NCBI RefSeq assembly: GCF_026151205.1
Contig: NC_087075.1
Location: 9,904,303 to 9,968,302 of the forward strand
Length of the DNA: 64,000 nucleotides
Source: Bolinopsis microptera
Taxonomy: Eukaryota > Ctenophora > Tentaculata > Lobata > Bolinopsidae
Direction: 5' to 3'
A program made the translations under genes and the position numbers. Below are positions 23,843 through 34,219 of this stretch, piece by piece (within the stretch, counting starts at the first letter, position 1; every line of letters begins with the position of its first letter). The notes under the pieces are model-generated. The model was not told where the DNA came from. It did not search any database and worked only from the letters and a program-made list of their open reading frames with translations.

Positions 23843-23978
23843 GACCTGGCAGCCGTCCAACTCCAATAAAACTGAAGACCTGGCAGCCGTCCAACTCCAA
23901 TTAAACTGAAGACCTGCTAGCCGTCCAACTTCAATAAAACTGAAGACCTGGCAGCCGTCCAACTCCAATAAAACTGTA
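23843..23978. repeat. 34-bp tandem repeat, four copies
   Basis: Four head-to-tail units beginning gacctggcagccgtccaact and ending ataaaactgaa, with one to three substitutions each. The intergenic position shows no coding sense. Confidence 0.9.
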
Positions 23979-24328
23979 TTCTATGGACTGTTGCTATTCG
24001 TAGCAGCGATATTTGTAATCTTGATTAAAATTGAGCAGTCAGCATCTTATCGTTATTATAAATATCTTTAATATAAGTATCATGTGCGAATCAATGTATC
24101 ACTCATCATGGTGAAAAGTAACACCTGTTTGTTAAATTGTAGGCGTGGCTCTGTTATAAATCTACCGCTGGCCGCAGAAAAAGCGGAAATCATGGACACT
24201 GTCCATGATTGCCACTGTAAATTTTACAACTCGTATTAAATTTAATATCAGGAACATTATAATACTCAGTCCTACAAACAAAGACATAATGAATAATTAT
24301 GTAAATATTTTTATAAGAAATGTGTTAC

Positions 24329-25666
24329 CTCTTCAATAAACCTAGTACCCTCGCCACTTTGATGGATTATCTGAGCTATGTTCTTAGCTCCTTGATCCTT
24401 AGCTTTCTTAGTTGGTCTTATCGTCTCTGCTCTCACCTTAGAAACCTTGTCAGCAATGTGCTTCGTCTTCGAGTTCAGCTGCATCTCTGAAATAATTAAG
24501 TAGTGTAATATTATTATAGATTTCTGTATAAACATTAAACATGTGCTACCAATCAAACTTGTATATTCTTGGTAGTTCTTTGTACCAGTAGTGTGACTAT
24601 TATACTGGAAATTGCCTTCTACGTATACCATTAAAAGATTAAGCAAGAAAAACGAATATGAAACAAAACTCTACCGATATGAATTAAATTGTAAAAGCAA
24701 AAGCTTACCGATAATTGATTCAGTTCCAGTGTAAGCGACCTGCTTGTTCTGTTTAGAAGGCATCTTGGTCATAGCCTGACTGAACTCCATATCTCCTGCA
24801 CTGCTGGCAAGCCCCTGTTGGAACCTGGGAGGGTATCACGTTACAACGTTACCACAAAAAATGAAGTCAGTATTGTAAGTCAAAGATAGGGGTGACTCTA
24901 GCAAGCTAGTGGACAAGGGGCCCCTCTCTATTCTTTCGTGGTACGGCTAGAGCCCTTTCGGTACAGACATCACTGAATCACCGTCGGGACGCAACGCCAG
25001 GCATATGCACTCGTGTTATTTTCGCAGCTCTAATGAGAGATACTATCATTCACAGGTAAGTGACGGCTGCCCTTCAGCTTTGAGATCTTAGGCCCGTCCG
25101 GAACTCAAAATCGCTAGAAAAAGTTATTATAACCAACTGCACCCAACTGCACCACTGACTCACTGAGCTACAATAAAATGACAGTTTGCAATACACTATT
25201 ATTTCTTTTTAAATCCCCATAATCATATCTTACTTTTTAGGGTTGATCTTCTTCCTGTAGTTAGCAGTGAGTTCGTCCTCGTCCATGATGAAGTCAGGAC
25301 TAAAGAGACCACTCTGTATGGGTGAGAGAGCTACAGGGGAGTAAAGGGAGTCACCCCTCTTCTCACGTTCTCTCCAGTTCGTATGGTAAGGCGGCTGTAA
25401 TAGTGGCAAATAAAAGTAAAATTTTTGAATTTCATGAAAACAGAGTTTTGGAATTTTTGATTTTATATATTTTGTGATATTTTGAATTTTTTTGATTTTT
25501 TGACGTTTTTTACATTTGTTTGTCATTCTCGCTGCAGGAGAAAGTATGAATTTGCCTTACCTTGGGTCTAATAGACTCCTCCATGAACGATTCAGCTCTG
25601 CTGTCAATTTGTTCCACAGTGTTGTCTCTAGTACTGAGTTCCACATCACTGTAGAGTGTTGGCATA
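24329..25666 (-). CDS. Four exons of an unrecognised hydrophilic protein
   Basis: The exons are 25666-25561, 25394-25234, 24824-24709 and 24486-24329. All have good GT-AG sites and compatible phases, giving about 180 residues. Exon 1 contains MPTLYSDVELSTRDNTVEQI. The next has YHTNWREREKRGDSLYSP and GLFSPDFIMDEDELTANYRK. The third has MTKMPSKQNKQVAYTG and the last KHIADKVSKVRAETIRPTKK. The protein is hydrophilic, without signal peptide or membrane helix. I do not recognise the family. The first ATG lies one base inside an acceptor (ACAG|T ATG), so it may be either the start or an internal Met. In the second case it would join in phase with the exon ending at 35712. No final exon is secure. 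Confidence 0.7.
24886..25110. other. GC-rich island of unknown nature inside an intron
   Basis: About 225 bp of balanced composition (for example ggggcccctctc, caccgtcgggacgcaacgcc, taggcccgtccgg) inside an AT-rich intron of the minus-strand gene. It has no open frame and no clear tRNA boxes. It could be a SINE or a structured RNA. I could not assign it. Confidence 0.35.
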
Positions 25667-25679
25667 CTGTAACAGTGCA

Positions 25680-26365
25680 GGGTTAGTAACAGTTGCATGC
25701 TATCATTTACTGCATAGAAACAGTGTGGTGTCAGCTGCATGTTATTGCAATTTACTTGTGCATGTTCAAATTTATATCGGTGCCTTGCAAGTGCAAGATT
25801 TCATTAGTACCTGAGAGCAGACGTTGAATGGATGATTTATGTCAGGTCTGGATAGTGGATATGTTGAGATTGAAAGATTAGATATTATACTCCGATTACA
25901 AAACTATAGCATTGTATTCCGAATGTGGTGATCATTTGCAAAAATCTGCCTTTTAAGTTCATCAAATTGGTTGAGAAAATCCCGTTTGGCCGGAAAAATT
26001 CGTGTGCTCTGCAGTATTATAAAGGTCGTAAAGGCAAGCTGTGTTTATGATTACTATCAACCAATCAAATGATTGATAATTTACTTATAATACCTATTAA
26101 TGCTTTTCATGCAAACAAGTTAAAACGAATCTTTTATGTCATGCATCCTGGGTTTGGACAGGATATGCCCGCTTAAAATACTTCCATATTATGTATTATC
26201 GATGTTGTATAAATACAAATAAAAGCATGATATTTATGTCCGATAAGGTTAAATGGTGTGTAAATGAATATGAAACTACTTTCAACACTACTGTATATAA
26301 CAAATAATTTAAAAAAGCGATGAAACAGAGCCAATAAATCAAATGTTGCCATGCCGACCTGGCAA
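25680..26365. other. Intergenic or intronic, no gene recognised
   Basis: AT-rich. At about 26277-26307 the phrase actttcaacactact.tatataacaaataat matches the edge of the inverted-repeat arm at 30083-30114, a third partial copy of that repeat. Confidence 0.4.
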
Positions 26366-27660
26366 GTCCCTATTCATTAATTCATTGTAGCCCGCTAGTT
26401 ACACAGCCTCTCAATATGAGTATATTCGAGTACTATTCAAATCATATTATGTAATTGAATAATTTTAGTGATTTAATACGTACAACGGAATTTTCTCGTC
26501 TTTCATTTTAGTATGAGGCAATGATGATTGATGATTGATGAATAAATAAAATAGTTTTGTTGTAGACCCTGGTCATTAGAAACACCCCTAAAGGTTCTTG
26601 CTGTGACAATCTTCTAAAGTTAAATTGGGAAAACGTGGTCCATCTCGTGCGAACTTTCCTAATGAAATAATGACCAGGGTCTGTAATAGTATACCATTTA
26701 ATTCAACATCGTGGAGGGGCGGCAATATGCGTGTAATGTATATATAAATTATATATCATGAAATCCTGATTTATCATGATAATTTTATAGGTTTGTTGTA
26801 TGAGCTGATACGTTTGTTTTCCTTATCGTTTTAATTTGAATAATCTGTTGCAGTAATACTGTAAAGTAATTCTTCAGACACTCAAAAACTACTTTAAACT
26901 TATTTTTGCATATCCTTGATGCTTCATAGTGAACAGTTTCCCCATGACGACGGAATAAGATTAAGTCGGTTTAAGTTTAGATATATAGTTTCAAAACAAT
27001 CGAATTATTCAATCGATAAAGTCAGCGTCCAGTGGGTATTTATTTAACGCAGAAATATAGCCAGCAGGTATATTTGTCTATTTGTATCAATCCCGGCTTT
27101 TCCCGGCTATTGTCACTCAAATACCGGACGAATCCATATTATATATCGCAGCCCGCTATTTAAATTTTAAACTGCCTCTCAGTATGAGTATATTCAAGAA
27201 CTTTTCAAACCATCAGGTCATTCAATAATTTTAGTGACTTAATGTGTTGAAAAGAATATTCCCGCCAAATCGTTGTTTGAATGGGGGGAAATTTTGAAAA
27301 CTAGCAAAATTGCGCGTTCTGCTCGTGAAACTCACCTTTTTTAAACATGCAACGTTACACCAGTCTCCACTGGTATGTGCTGTGTGTATATTATGAAATC
27401 CTTATTTACCATAATAATTTTATAGGTTTGCTGTCTAAACTGGTAAATTTGGTGTCCTTAGGCTTATCGTTTTTCTGTGCCCTAACTTGTTAATTTGTTT
27501 AAGTAATACTGTATAATAGCATTTCTTCAGACACTCAAAAACTATTTTAAACTGCCGTTTTTTGCATAGCGAAGAAATTTAACCTGACTTTCTTATCGCC
27601 TAGAAACTTGTTTTAATGTTTCAATGCATATCCTTAAAGCTTCGTAGCGTTTATATATTA
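26366..27660. repeat. Two tandem diverged copies of a ~700-bp segment
   Basis: 26366-26990 resembles 27126-27660. Shared blocks in the same order are gcccgcta, ctcaRtatgagtatattc, ttcaataattttagtga, atgaaatcct, taataattttataggttt, cttcagacactcaaaaacta and gcatatcct. A weaker third copy precedes the second ART gene at about 32900-33200 (tcctgaatatatcataatta, gtctggactggtac). These segments lie upstream of the ART-like genes and look like duplicated 5' flanks. Confidence 0.6.
27250..27372. mobile_element. Decayed copy of the 13-bp-TIR hAT MITE
   Basis: Contains cgccaaatcgttgtttgaat, gcgcgttctgctc and caacgttacaccag, which are ordered parts of the intact MITE at 34397-34674 with internal deletions. 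It interrupts the second copy of the duplicated segment at 26.4-27.7 kb. Confidence 0.6.
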
Positions 27661-27780
27661 GTCAAGTATTAGTAGTCGAAATTTAATTCCAATATTTCTT
27701 AATTACTAATTTTCGTTAAGTACTTCATTAGAAATATGTACCTTCAGTACTCAGTAGAGCTATAATTCAGCTAAATTTAT

Positions 27781-27918
27781 ACATTCTGGGTAAAAATTAT
27801 CTTTATCCCGGTTGTTGCGACAAGTAAAAATGCGCGTATTAGGGAAAGGAGATTACTCGACGTTTCAATGTAACTACATCGTATTCATGATCTCAAATTA
27901 TTTGTTATATAGTAGTGT
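27781..27918. repeat. Left arm of a ~135-bp inverted repeat
   Basis: Reverse complement of 30091-30224 at roughly 95 percent by eye. Shared blocks include ttatcccggttgttgcgaca, gaaaggagattactcgacg and caatgtaactacatcg. The arms enclose the ORF1-only LINE and the TTTCA array. Confidence 0.8.
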
Positions 27919-27999
27919 GTAGTTTTGTTACGCGTTGATTATTGAGCTCTCTTATCTCATCTCTTATCGCTACAATTTAACGACGACTTAGCTGCTAGT

Positions 28000-29100
28000 T
28001 TGTGTCTGGTGCTATACAATTCTGAGTACATTATGGGAAATGTGGACTTTCACTCTACAATGTGGTCATGTAAATATATGGACATGTTTGCTGATTCTGC
28101 TAATGATCTTGGTTGTTGGGCAGAGGAAGTGATGAAGACAATAAACTGTGATGAAGATAGTCATATTACATTAGACAAGTTCAAGAAACCAAACAAGGAC
28201 GTTGTGGTAAAGCACCTTTTTGATGCCTTTAAGGGAATTGTTGGATATAAGGAATGCTTTCGAAAAGCGACAATAAGACTGGAGGAAATGAGAAGCGACA
28301 TGATTAATACTCAGAAATCAGTTATTCAGTTGCAAGGGGAACTCTTGGACATAAAGACTAAAGAGCTAGATTCAGTCCAGAGAACTGTTAAAACCGCTGT
28401 AGAAAATACTGTTCAAGCTGAGATTAAGTCTTACAGTGCTGCTGTGTCAAAACATTCCCACAGCTCTGCCTCCACTTTCACGGCAGAGAACTTTAAGAAA
28501 GTAGTTCAGAATGTGGTAGCTGAAGAGGATCGCAGCAGAAATGTGTTGATTTTTGGTCTCAAGGAGGATGCAGGTGAGAAACTTGCTGATAAAATTTGCG
28601 ACGTGTTTGAACAAATGGCAGAGAAGCCACGTTTTGAAGCTGCTCGAATTGGGAATAAAGCTGGTGACAAACATAGAGCTGTTAAAGTATCATTTGGAAG
28701 TTCCAGCACCGTTCATCAGATACTGATCAAAGCTAAAGAACTTAGACTGTCTCAGTGTTTCAAAACTGTCTTTATTTCACCGGATCGGTCGCCGGAGGAG
28801 CGTGCAGTACATAAACAGCTGGTTCTAGATTTGAAGAAGAAGGTCACGGAAAATCCTAATAAACGTTATTTTATCAGGACTGGTAAAATTTGTGAGATAG
28901 ATGAGTGAGATATAATAGTTTATTTCTTATTCAATAATATAGATATTACATATTTCTTAAGCCATTTTACACTTTACATTTAATGGGAATATACATGCAT
29001 TCTGGAGTTTAAATTATTACTTTTGTCACCACGCCAGCCGCTTTGAAGTCGGCAATTTTTTATTTTAATAATATTGGTTGTTGATATAAGCGGGATATAA
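28000..29100 (+). mobile_element. LINE ORF1-only element with coiled coil and RRM-like domain
   Basis: An open frame (first ATG 28033, stop 28906-28908) codes for about 291 residues. Heptad-rich sequence (IRLEEMRSDMINTQ, VIQLQGELLDIKTKELDSVQ) is followed by an RNA-binding, RRM-like ORF1p domain: RSRNVLIFGLKED, RIGNKAGDKHRAVKVSF, VFISPDRSPEERAVHKQL and ending RYFIRTGKICEIDE. Instead of ORF2, a ~190-bp 3' UTR follows. Its agcgggatataaatgc end and TTTCA tail match the CR1/L2-like LINE at 14.9-16.0 kb. This looks like an internally deleted, non-autonomous LINE, comparable in design to the mammalian half-L1 elements. The ORF is intact. Confidence 0.82.
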
Positions 29101-29874
29101 ATGCTTTATTTCATTTCATTTCATTTCATTTCATTTCATTTCATTTCATTTCATTTCATTTCATTTCATTTCATTTCATTTCATTTCATTTCATTTCATT
29201 TCATTTCATTTCATTTCATTTCATTTCATTTCATTTCATTTCATTTCATTTCATTTCATTTCATTTCATTTCATTTCATTTCATTTCATTTCATTTCATT
29301 TCATTTCATTTCATTTCATTTCATTTCATTTCATTTCATTTCATTTCATTTCATTTCATTTCATTTCATTTCATTTCATTTCATTTCATTTCATTTCATT
29401 TCATTTCATTTCATTTCATTTCATTTCATTTCATTTCATTTCATTTCATTTCATTTCATTTCATTTCATTTCATTTCATTTCATTTCATTTCATTTCATT
29501 TCATTTCATTTCATTTCATTTCATTTCATTTCATTTCATTTCATTTCATTTCATTTCATTTCATTTCATTTCATTTCATTTCATTTCATTTCATTTCATT
29601 TCATTTCATTTCATTTCATTTCATTTCATTTCATTTCATTTCATTTCATTTCATTTCATTTCATTTCATTTCATTTCATTTCATTTCATTTCATTTCATT
29701 TCATTTCATTTCATGTCATTTCATGTCATGTCATTTCATTTCATTTCATTTCATTTCATTTCATTTCATTTCATTTCATTTCATTTCATTTCATTTCATT
29801 TCATTTCATTTCATTTCATTTCATTTCATTTCATTTCATTTCATTTCATTTCATTTCATTTCATTTCTCAGTTA
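29101..29874. repeat. TTTCA pentanucleotide array, ~770 bp
   Basis: About 150 nearly perfect TTTCA units with three tttcatg variants near 29714-29729. It is the expanded 3' tail of the adjacent LINE. All ORFs read across it (ISFHF repeats) are artefacts. A second, 36-bp run is at 30027-30062 after 150 bp of unique sequence. Confidence 0.97.
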
Positions 29875-30090
29875 TTTAGAATATATATTCGCATTTATCC
29901 ACACTATATTTACATTACACGTACAACGCGATATCGTTATCAGTGCAGTGTGTACAACACCAACTACACCGATTAATTGCCAATATGCGAAACATTTAAT
30001 TATTATTATCACTTCACTGGCCATCATTTCATTTCATTTCATTTCATTTCATTTCATTTCATAGTGTTGAAAGTATTATTTTAATACTTT

Positions 30091-30224
30091 CAACACTACT
30101 ATATAACAAATAATTCATGAATACGATGTAGTTACATTGAAACGTCGAGTAATCTCCTTTCCCTAATAAGAGCATTTTTACTTGTCGCAACAACCGGGAT
30201 AAAGATAATTTTTACCCAGAATAC
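30091..30224. repeat. Right arm of the ~135-bp inverted repeat
   Basis: Reverse complement of 27781-27918. Its left edge adjoins a perfect small hairpin (gttgaaagtatta ... taatactttcaac, about 30066-30094). Confidence 0.8.
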
Positions 30225-30419
30225 ATTACAACAATGCGACTCATAAATAATACTCCAATCCGGATTTTACATAAATTTATACAATCCTTATTAGATGATA
30301 AGACGGCAAACTAATCAATTGTTGAGCTAAATCGGATGGGATCTGTCTATCTCGGGGCCCTTCCCGGCTATTGTCACTTAAACACCTTGTCATTAAAGCT
30401 GAATTTATACTATTCCTAG

Positions 30420-32018
30420 ATGATAAATGACTGTAGAGCTCATTCATATGGGTGCTCTGAAAACCACTCCAGACATTTTTGTCGACTGTGTGATGTGAAT
30501 GACTCGGATCATCTCTCCAGAAACTGTCCTCAAGCAAGTACGCTATATCATGGAACTACAGCTGATGCAGCGATAAATATTACAGAGGAGGGACTGAAGT
30601 GTAGTCCAAATGGCAGGTTAGGTCGAGGGATATACTTTGTTGAAAATCGTGATGATGCTCTAAAAATAGCTCGCAGCAGAAATCCCAACAATTGGGCTGT
30701 GTTACAGTGTAGAGTTAATCTAGGGCCTCCCATAGCGGGAAATCAATCTCCTGATACAATTAAAAGGTTACATGGAACAGTTGGTGTTCATCCTCCATGG
30801 GCAGGCATTACAGCCGACTTTATGGAATACTGCTTAACAAACGAAAAAAAGTGCAATGTGGTTGAAAAAATCTCTGAAGGCGGAGAATTCATCATCAGGA
30901 ACAAAGTAGCTATTCCCAAAGAAACTGATCAAATGTTACAAGCCAGAGATTTTCCAGCAAGACAACCTGCAGCAGCACCACAGCAAGTGAGGCAACCCAC
31001 ATTTGTAGCGGCAAGACAGCCTGCAGCTGTGCAATGGCAAATGAGGCAACCCCCAGCGCCATGGCAAATCCAAGCAGCTCCAAGACGACCTTTTAGTGAT
31101 ATTTGCACCCATATACAGCACTGCTTAACAAACTTTATTGTAAACTGTAGGAAAGCTGTGACTGGAATCTGCCTACAGATACTAATCTGTTTAGAGTGTT
31201 TGGCTGTGAACTGTGGAAAATGTCTCGTATGCTTATGCAAATGGAAAACTTTAAAACATTTTCCCAGTATTTTAATCTTGCTCAGCTTCCTCCCGAATCT
31301 CGCGAATGCGATTTACTGCATCGTTTTGCATGAGCCTGGTAAGCTTAAAAATGAAACGCTTAAAAATGAAACGCTTAAAAATGAAACGGTCGAGACTGTT
31401 CTTAGAAATATCCAGAACAGCTTTATTTCATTCTCTGTGTTATTTGTTTTACACTCTATAGGCAACATCCTACTTCTAGGCACGTGTTTGTTTACAGACA
31501 AGTGGAAGGTTATGAAAACTTGCAGCGTGATATCCTTAAAACTCGGAAAATATTTTCTGCTGGATATGCCGATGTACGTGTTACATGTATGTTTGATAAA
31601 ATCAGAGATGAAGTTCATAGGAAATGAGGATTGGGATCCATACTTCTGGGATCTACTACTGCAGCTGGGATTCTTCATAGAAACGATTATAATAATTGTG
31701 ATCCTGATCACGACCCAAGCAACTCGTAGATACAAAATGATTGCTTTTATGATAATGTTTTTGTTGTCATTTTACGCTCCCATGTGGCTGGCAATGAGTA
31801 AACCTTTCAGTAAAGAACTTTTCTCTACTGATCCTTCTGATTTAGGACAAAACAAAACAGGAAAATTCACCGAGGGAGGACGTTCTCATAAAATACTGAT
31901 ATTTTTATGTTTTACAGGGGTTGCGAACTTGTATGGTTTTATAACAGTTAGTGTCCTTATAGGATTCGGTATTGTTCTATGCATATTGGGTTGTTACTGT
32001 AACTGCGGAGATGGATAA
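30420..32018 (+). CDS. ADP-ribosyltransferase-like domain fused to a multi-pass membrane region
   Basis: A single 532-codon ORF. Residues 5-36 form a Cys/His cluster (C5, C12, H16, C21, C24, H31, C36), probably zinc-binding. Residues 42-165 look like a PARP/ART catalytic fold: LYHGTT with H44, GRLGRGIYF with Y72 and GGEFII with E156, the H-Y-E triad of poly- or mono-ADP-ribosyltransferases. A Gln/Pro linker with RQPAA repeats (175-225) leads to a Cys-rich stretch (C229-C273) and then five or six hydrophobic helices. These are roughly 281-303, 335-358, 415-435 and two more, ending GFGIVLCILGCYCNC. Three tandem KNET sequons (31344-31388, 15-bp repeat) lie in a loop. CCTAG directly precedes the ATG, so an upstream exon is possible. 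NAD-dependent modification at a membrane is inferred, not shown. Confidence 0.85.
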   Translation: MINDCRAHSYGCSENHSRHFCRLCDVNDSDHLSRNCPQASTLYHGTTADAAINITEEGLKCSPNGRLGRGIYFVENRDDALKIARSRNPNNWAVLQCRVNLGPPIAGNQSPDTIKRLHGTVGVHPPWAGITADFMEYCLTNEKKCNVVEKISEGGEFIIRNKVAIPKETDQMLQARDFPARQPAAAPQQVRQPTFVAARQPAAVQWQMRQPPAPWQIQAAPRRPFSDICTHIQHCLTNFIVNCRKAVTGICLQILICLECLAVNCGKCLVCLCKWKTLKHFPSILILLSFLPNLANAIYCIVLHEPGKLKNETLKNETLKNETVETVLRNIQNSFISFSVLFVLHSIGNILLLGTCLFTDKWKVMKTCSVISLKLGKYFLLDMPMYVLHVCLIKSEMKFIGNEDWDPYFWDLLLQLGFFIETIIIIVILITTQATRRYKMIAFMIMFLLSFYAPMWLAMSKPFSKELFSTDPSDLGQNKTGKFTEGGRSHKILIFLCFTGVANLYGFITVSVLIGFGIVLCILGCYCNCGDG

Positions 32019-33272
32019 GATAACTATAAAGATCTTATCAACACATAAGACCGGTTCCGAACCCGCATCGACCGTTTGTTTTTGTAAAGCTCTTAAAATG
32101 TCTTTCTTTACAATTACAATAAACGACGTAGTTATTAACTTTTAGCAATTAGCATACTTATAGTTTCATCTCAAGAGATGTATTTTGATAAAGTTTATCT
32201 TTCTAAAAGCGTCTAATTGATATTTAATTTGCAACTCGACTAATGCGGGTAATGCCAAAAAAATATGATGAGGTATGGAAATATTATATGGCATGATATG
32301 GCATGTGCAATAAATTCATAAAGTTTCATCATAATAAATTCAACATTTGGGCTAAATTTGGAGTAAATATTTACTTAGATTTCATTAAAGTTAAACTGTT
32401 TGATCGATCTCACTTACTCACATTCTTTTATTTTTCATGTTAATGAGGTGGTATGATTCACTTTCTTTTGTAATTCCTATTTCTTCTTCCGTGTTTACAC
32501 GTTATCACTGGTTGTTTATTTATAATTTACGTGTTTATTCATGTCGATTGTTTACTTTACTGTAGTAGTATATCATTGTTATCTGAAAGCAGACACTAAA
32601 TGAATGATGTCAGGTATGCATATGTGTTCACATTAAAACATGGCAAACATTTTAATATGACTTAATAAATGAGATTAGTTGTTTGTATGGCATAAATCTA
32701 TATTCCAATTGACATTTGTTATCTATTTCATTGAGGTGGTATGCATGTACAGTAAAACCCTGATTTACCACGCCCTGATTTACCGCGGGTAATTGAAATT
32801 CCGTTTCCCCCAAATTTTCCTTTAAAACGTTACCATTATCTTGAATTACGAAATTTGATACAAGCTGGGTAAGTAAAGATGTTACATTTCACTTTTCCTT
32901 ACTGTATTATGCAATCCTGAATATATCATAATTACTTTGTCTGGACTGGTACAACGTTCGTTTGTCCTTACCCTATTTCTGTGCAGTGGAATTTTTTATT
33001 TTACTAATACGTAATAAGTTTTACTCCCCTCTCCGAATAATATAAATTGTTTTTTAGCCTGCGAAAAAAAATAACTTACTTAACCAAGAACAAACGGTTT
33101 TTGTCGTTTGATGTTTTTTCGTTTTGATGTTTCATAACTTTAAAAATATTTCAAGTCGAATAATTAATTCCTTTGTTACCTTAAGGCTTAAGTAACGAAG
33201 TTATTTGGGAGGTCGTCATGCTTATAACCATGGTCTTGCTAGTTTTATGATAACTTGGCTGAATGTCCCAAG
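32019..33272. other. Spacer between the two ART-like genes
   Basis: AT-rich, with no coding exon supported. The part 32900-33230 is a diverged copy of the duplicated flank at 26.4-27.7 kb, so each ART-like gene seems to carry a related upstream region. A repeated phrase ccctgatttacc occurs at about 32758 and 32774. Confidence 0.5.
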
Positions 33273-34076
33273 ATGATTACAGATCACAGAGTCTTCCAAT
33301 GCAAAGCTAAGTCGGATGGCTGCATAGAAAATCACCGTAAACATTTCTGTCGACTGTGTGATGAGGATAATTCAGATCATCTTTCCAGAAACTGTCCTCA
33401 AGCAAGCACACTGTTTCATGGAACTACAGCGGATGCAGTGAAAAATATCACAGAGGAGGGACTGAAGTGTAGTCCACAAGGTTGTTTAGGTCGAGGAATA
33501 TACTTCGTTGATAATCGTGAATATGCTCTAACAATAGCTCGTGGCAGAAACCCCAACAATTGGGCTGTGTTGCAGTGTAAAGTTAATCTAGGGCCTCCCA
33601 TAGCGGGAAATAAATCTCCTGATACAATTAAAAGGTTACATGGAACAGTTGGTGTTCATCCTCCATGGGCAGGCATTACAACCGACTTTATGGAATACTG
33701 CTTAAAAAATGAAAATAGGTGCAATGTGGTTGCAGAAATTTCTAGAAACGGAAAATTTATCATTCCAATACAACCTACAGCAGTGGCAAAACAACCCACA
33801 GTGGTGCCAAAACAACTCGCGGTAGTGCCAAAACAACCTGCATTTGTGCCAAAACAACCCGCATTTTTGCCAAAAAAACCTGCAGTAATGCCCAAACAAC
33901 CCGCAGGACAACTCGCAGCAGTTCTAAAGCAACTTGCAGTAGTTCAAGGACAACCTGCAGCAGTCCCAAAACAACCCACAGTATTTACAGGACAACCCGC
34001 ATCGACCCACAAAGCCTCTGTAAGTGTAAAAGAGCGAATTGCCATATTGAACAAGACAGCTGATGGTAACAACTAA
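33273..34076 (+). CDS. ART-like paralogue with Lys at the catalytic Glu position
   Basis: 267 residues from the ATG at 33273, which aligns with the start of the neighbour. The Cys/His cluster is kept (C10, C17, H21, C26, C29, H36, C41). The catalytic motifs are LFHGTT (H49) and GCLGRGIYF (Y77), but the third triad position is Lys: NGKFII (K161) where the first gene has GGEFII. Poly-ADP-ribosylation would not be expected. A mono-transferase or binding role is possible. After the domain comes a run of 7-residue repeats of the KQPAVVP type, the counterpart of the first gene's Gln/Pro linker. The ORF stops at DGNN before any membrane helix, although decayed membrane-coding sequence follows. Confidence 0.86.
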   Translation: MITDHRVFQCKAKSDGCIENHRKHFCRLCDEDNSDHLSRNCPQASTLFHGTTADAVKNITEEGLKCSPQGCLGRGIYFVDNREYALTIARGRNPNNWAVLQCKVNLGPPIAGNKSPDTIKRLHGTVGVHPPWAGITTDFMEYCLKNENRCNVVAEISRNGKFIIPIQPTAVAKQPTVVPKQLAVVPKQPAFVPKQPAFLPKKPAVMPKQPAGQLAAVLKQLAVVQGQPAAVPKQPTVFTGQPASTHKASVSVKERIAILNKTADGNN

Positions 34077-34219
34077 CAATGCAAAAATGAAATAGACCAG
34101 TCTTCTTAGATGAATTTTAAAATAACCTCAAAGATCTCACAGTGAAACCTAAATTTCCTATCATTGCGGGAGATTTCAACTCAAAAAAAAAGGACAGTAT
34201 TAAAAAATTGTGTTTTCTT

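Noticed and set aside
29101-29976. ISFHF-repeat protein of 291 residues
   Set aside because: Product of the TTTCA array, which is a LINE tail.
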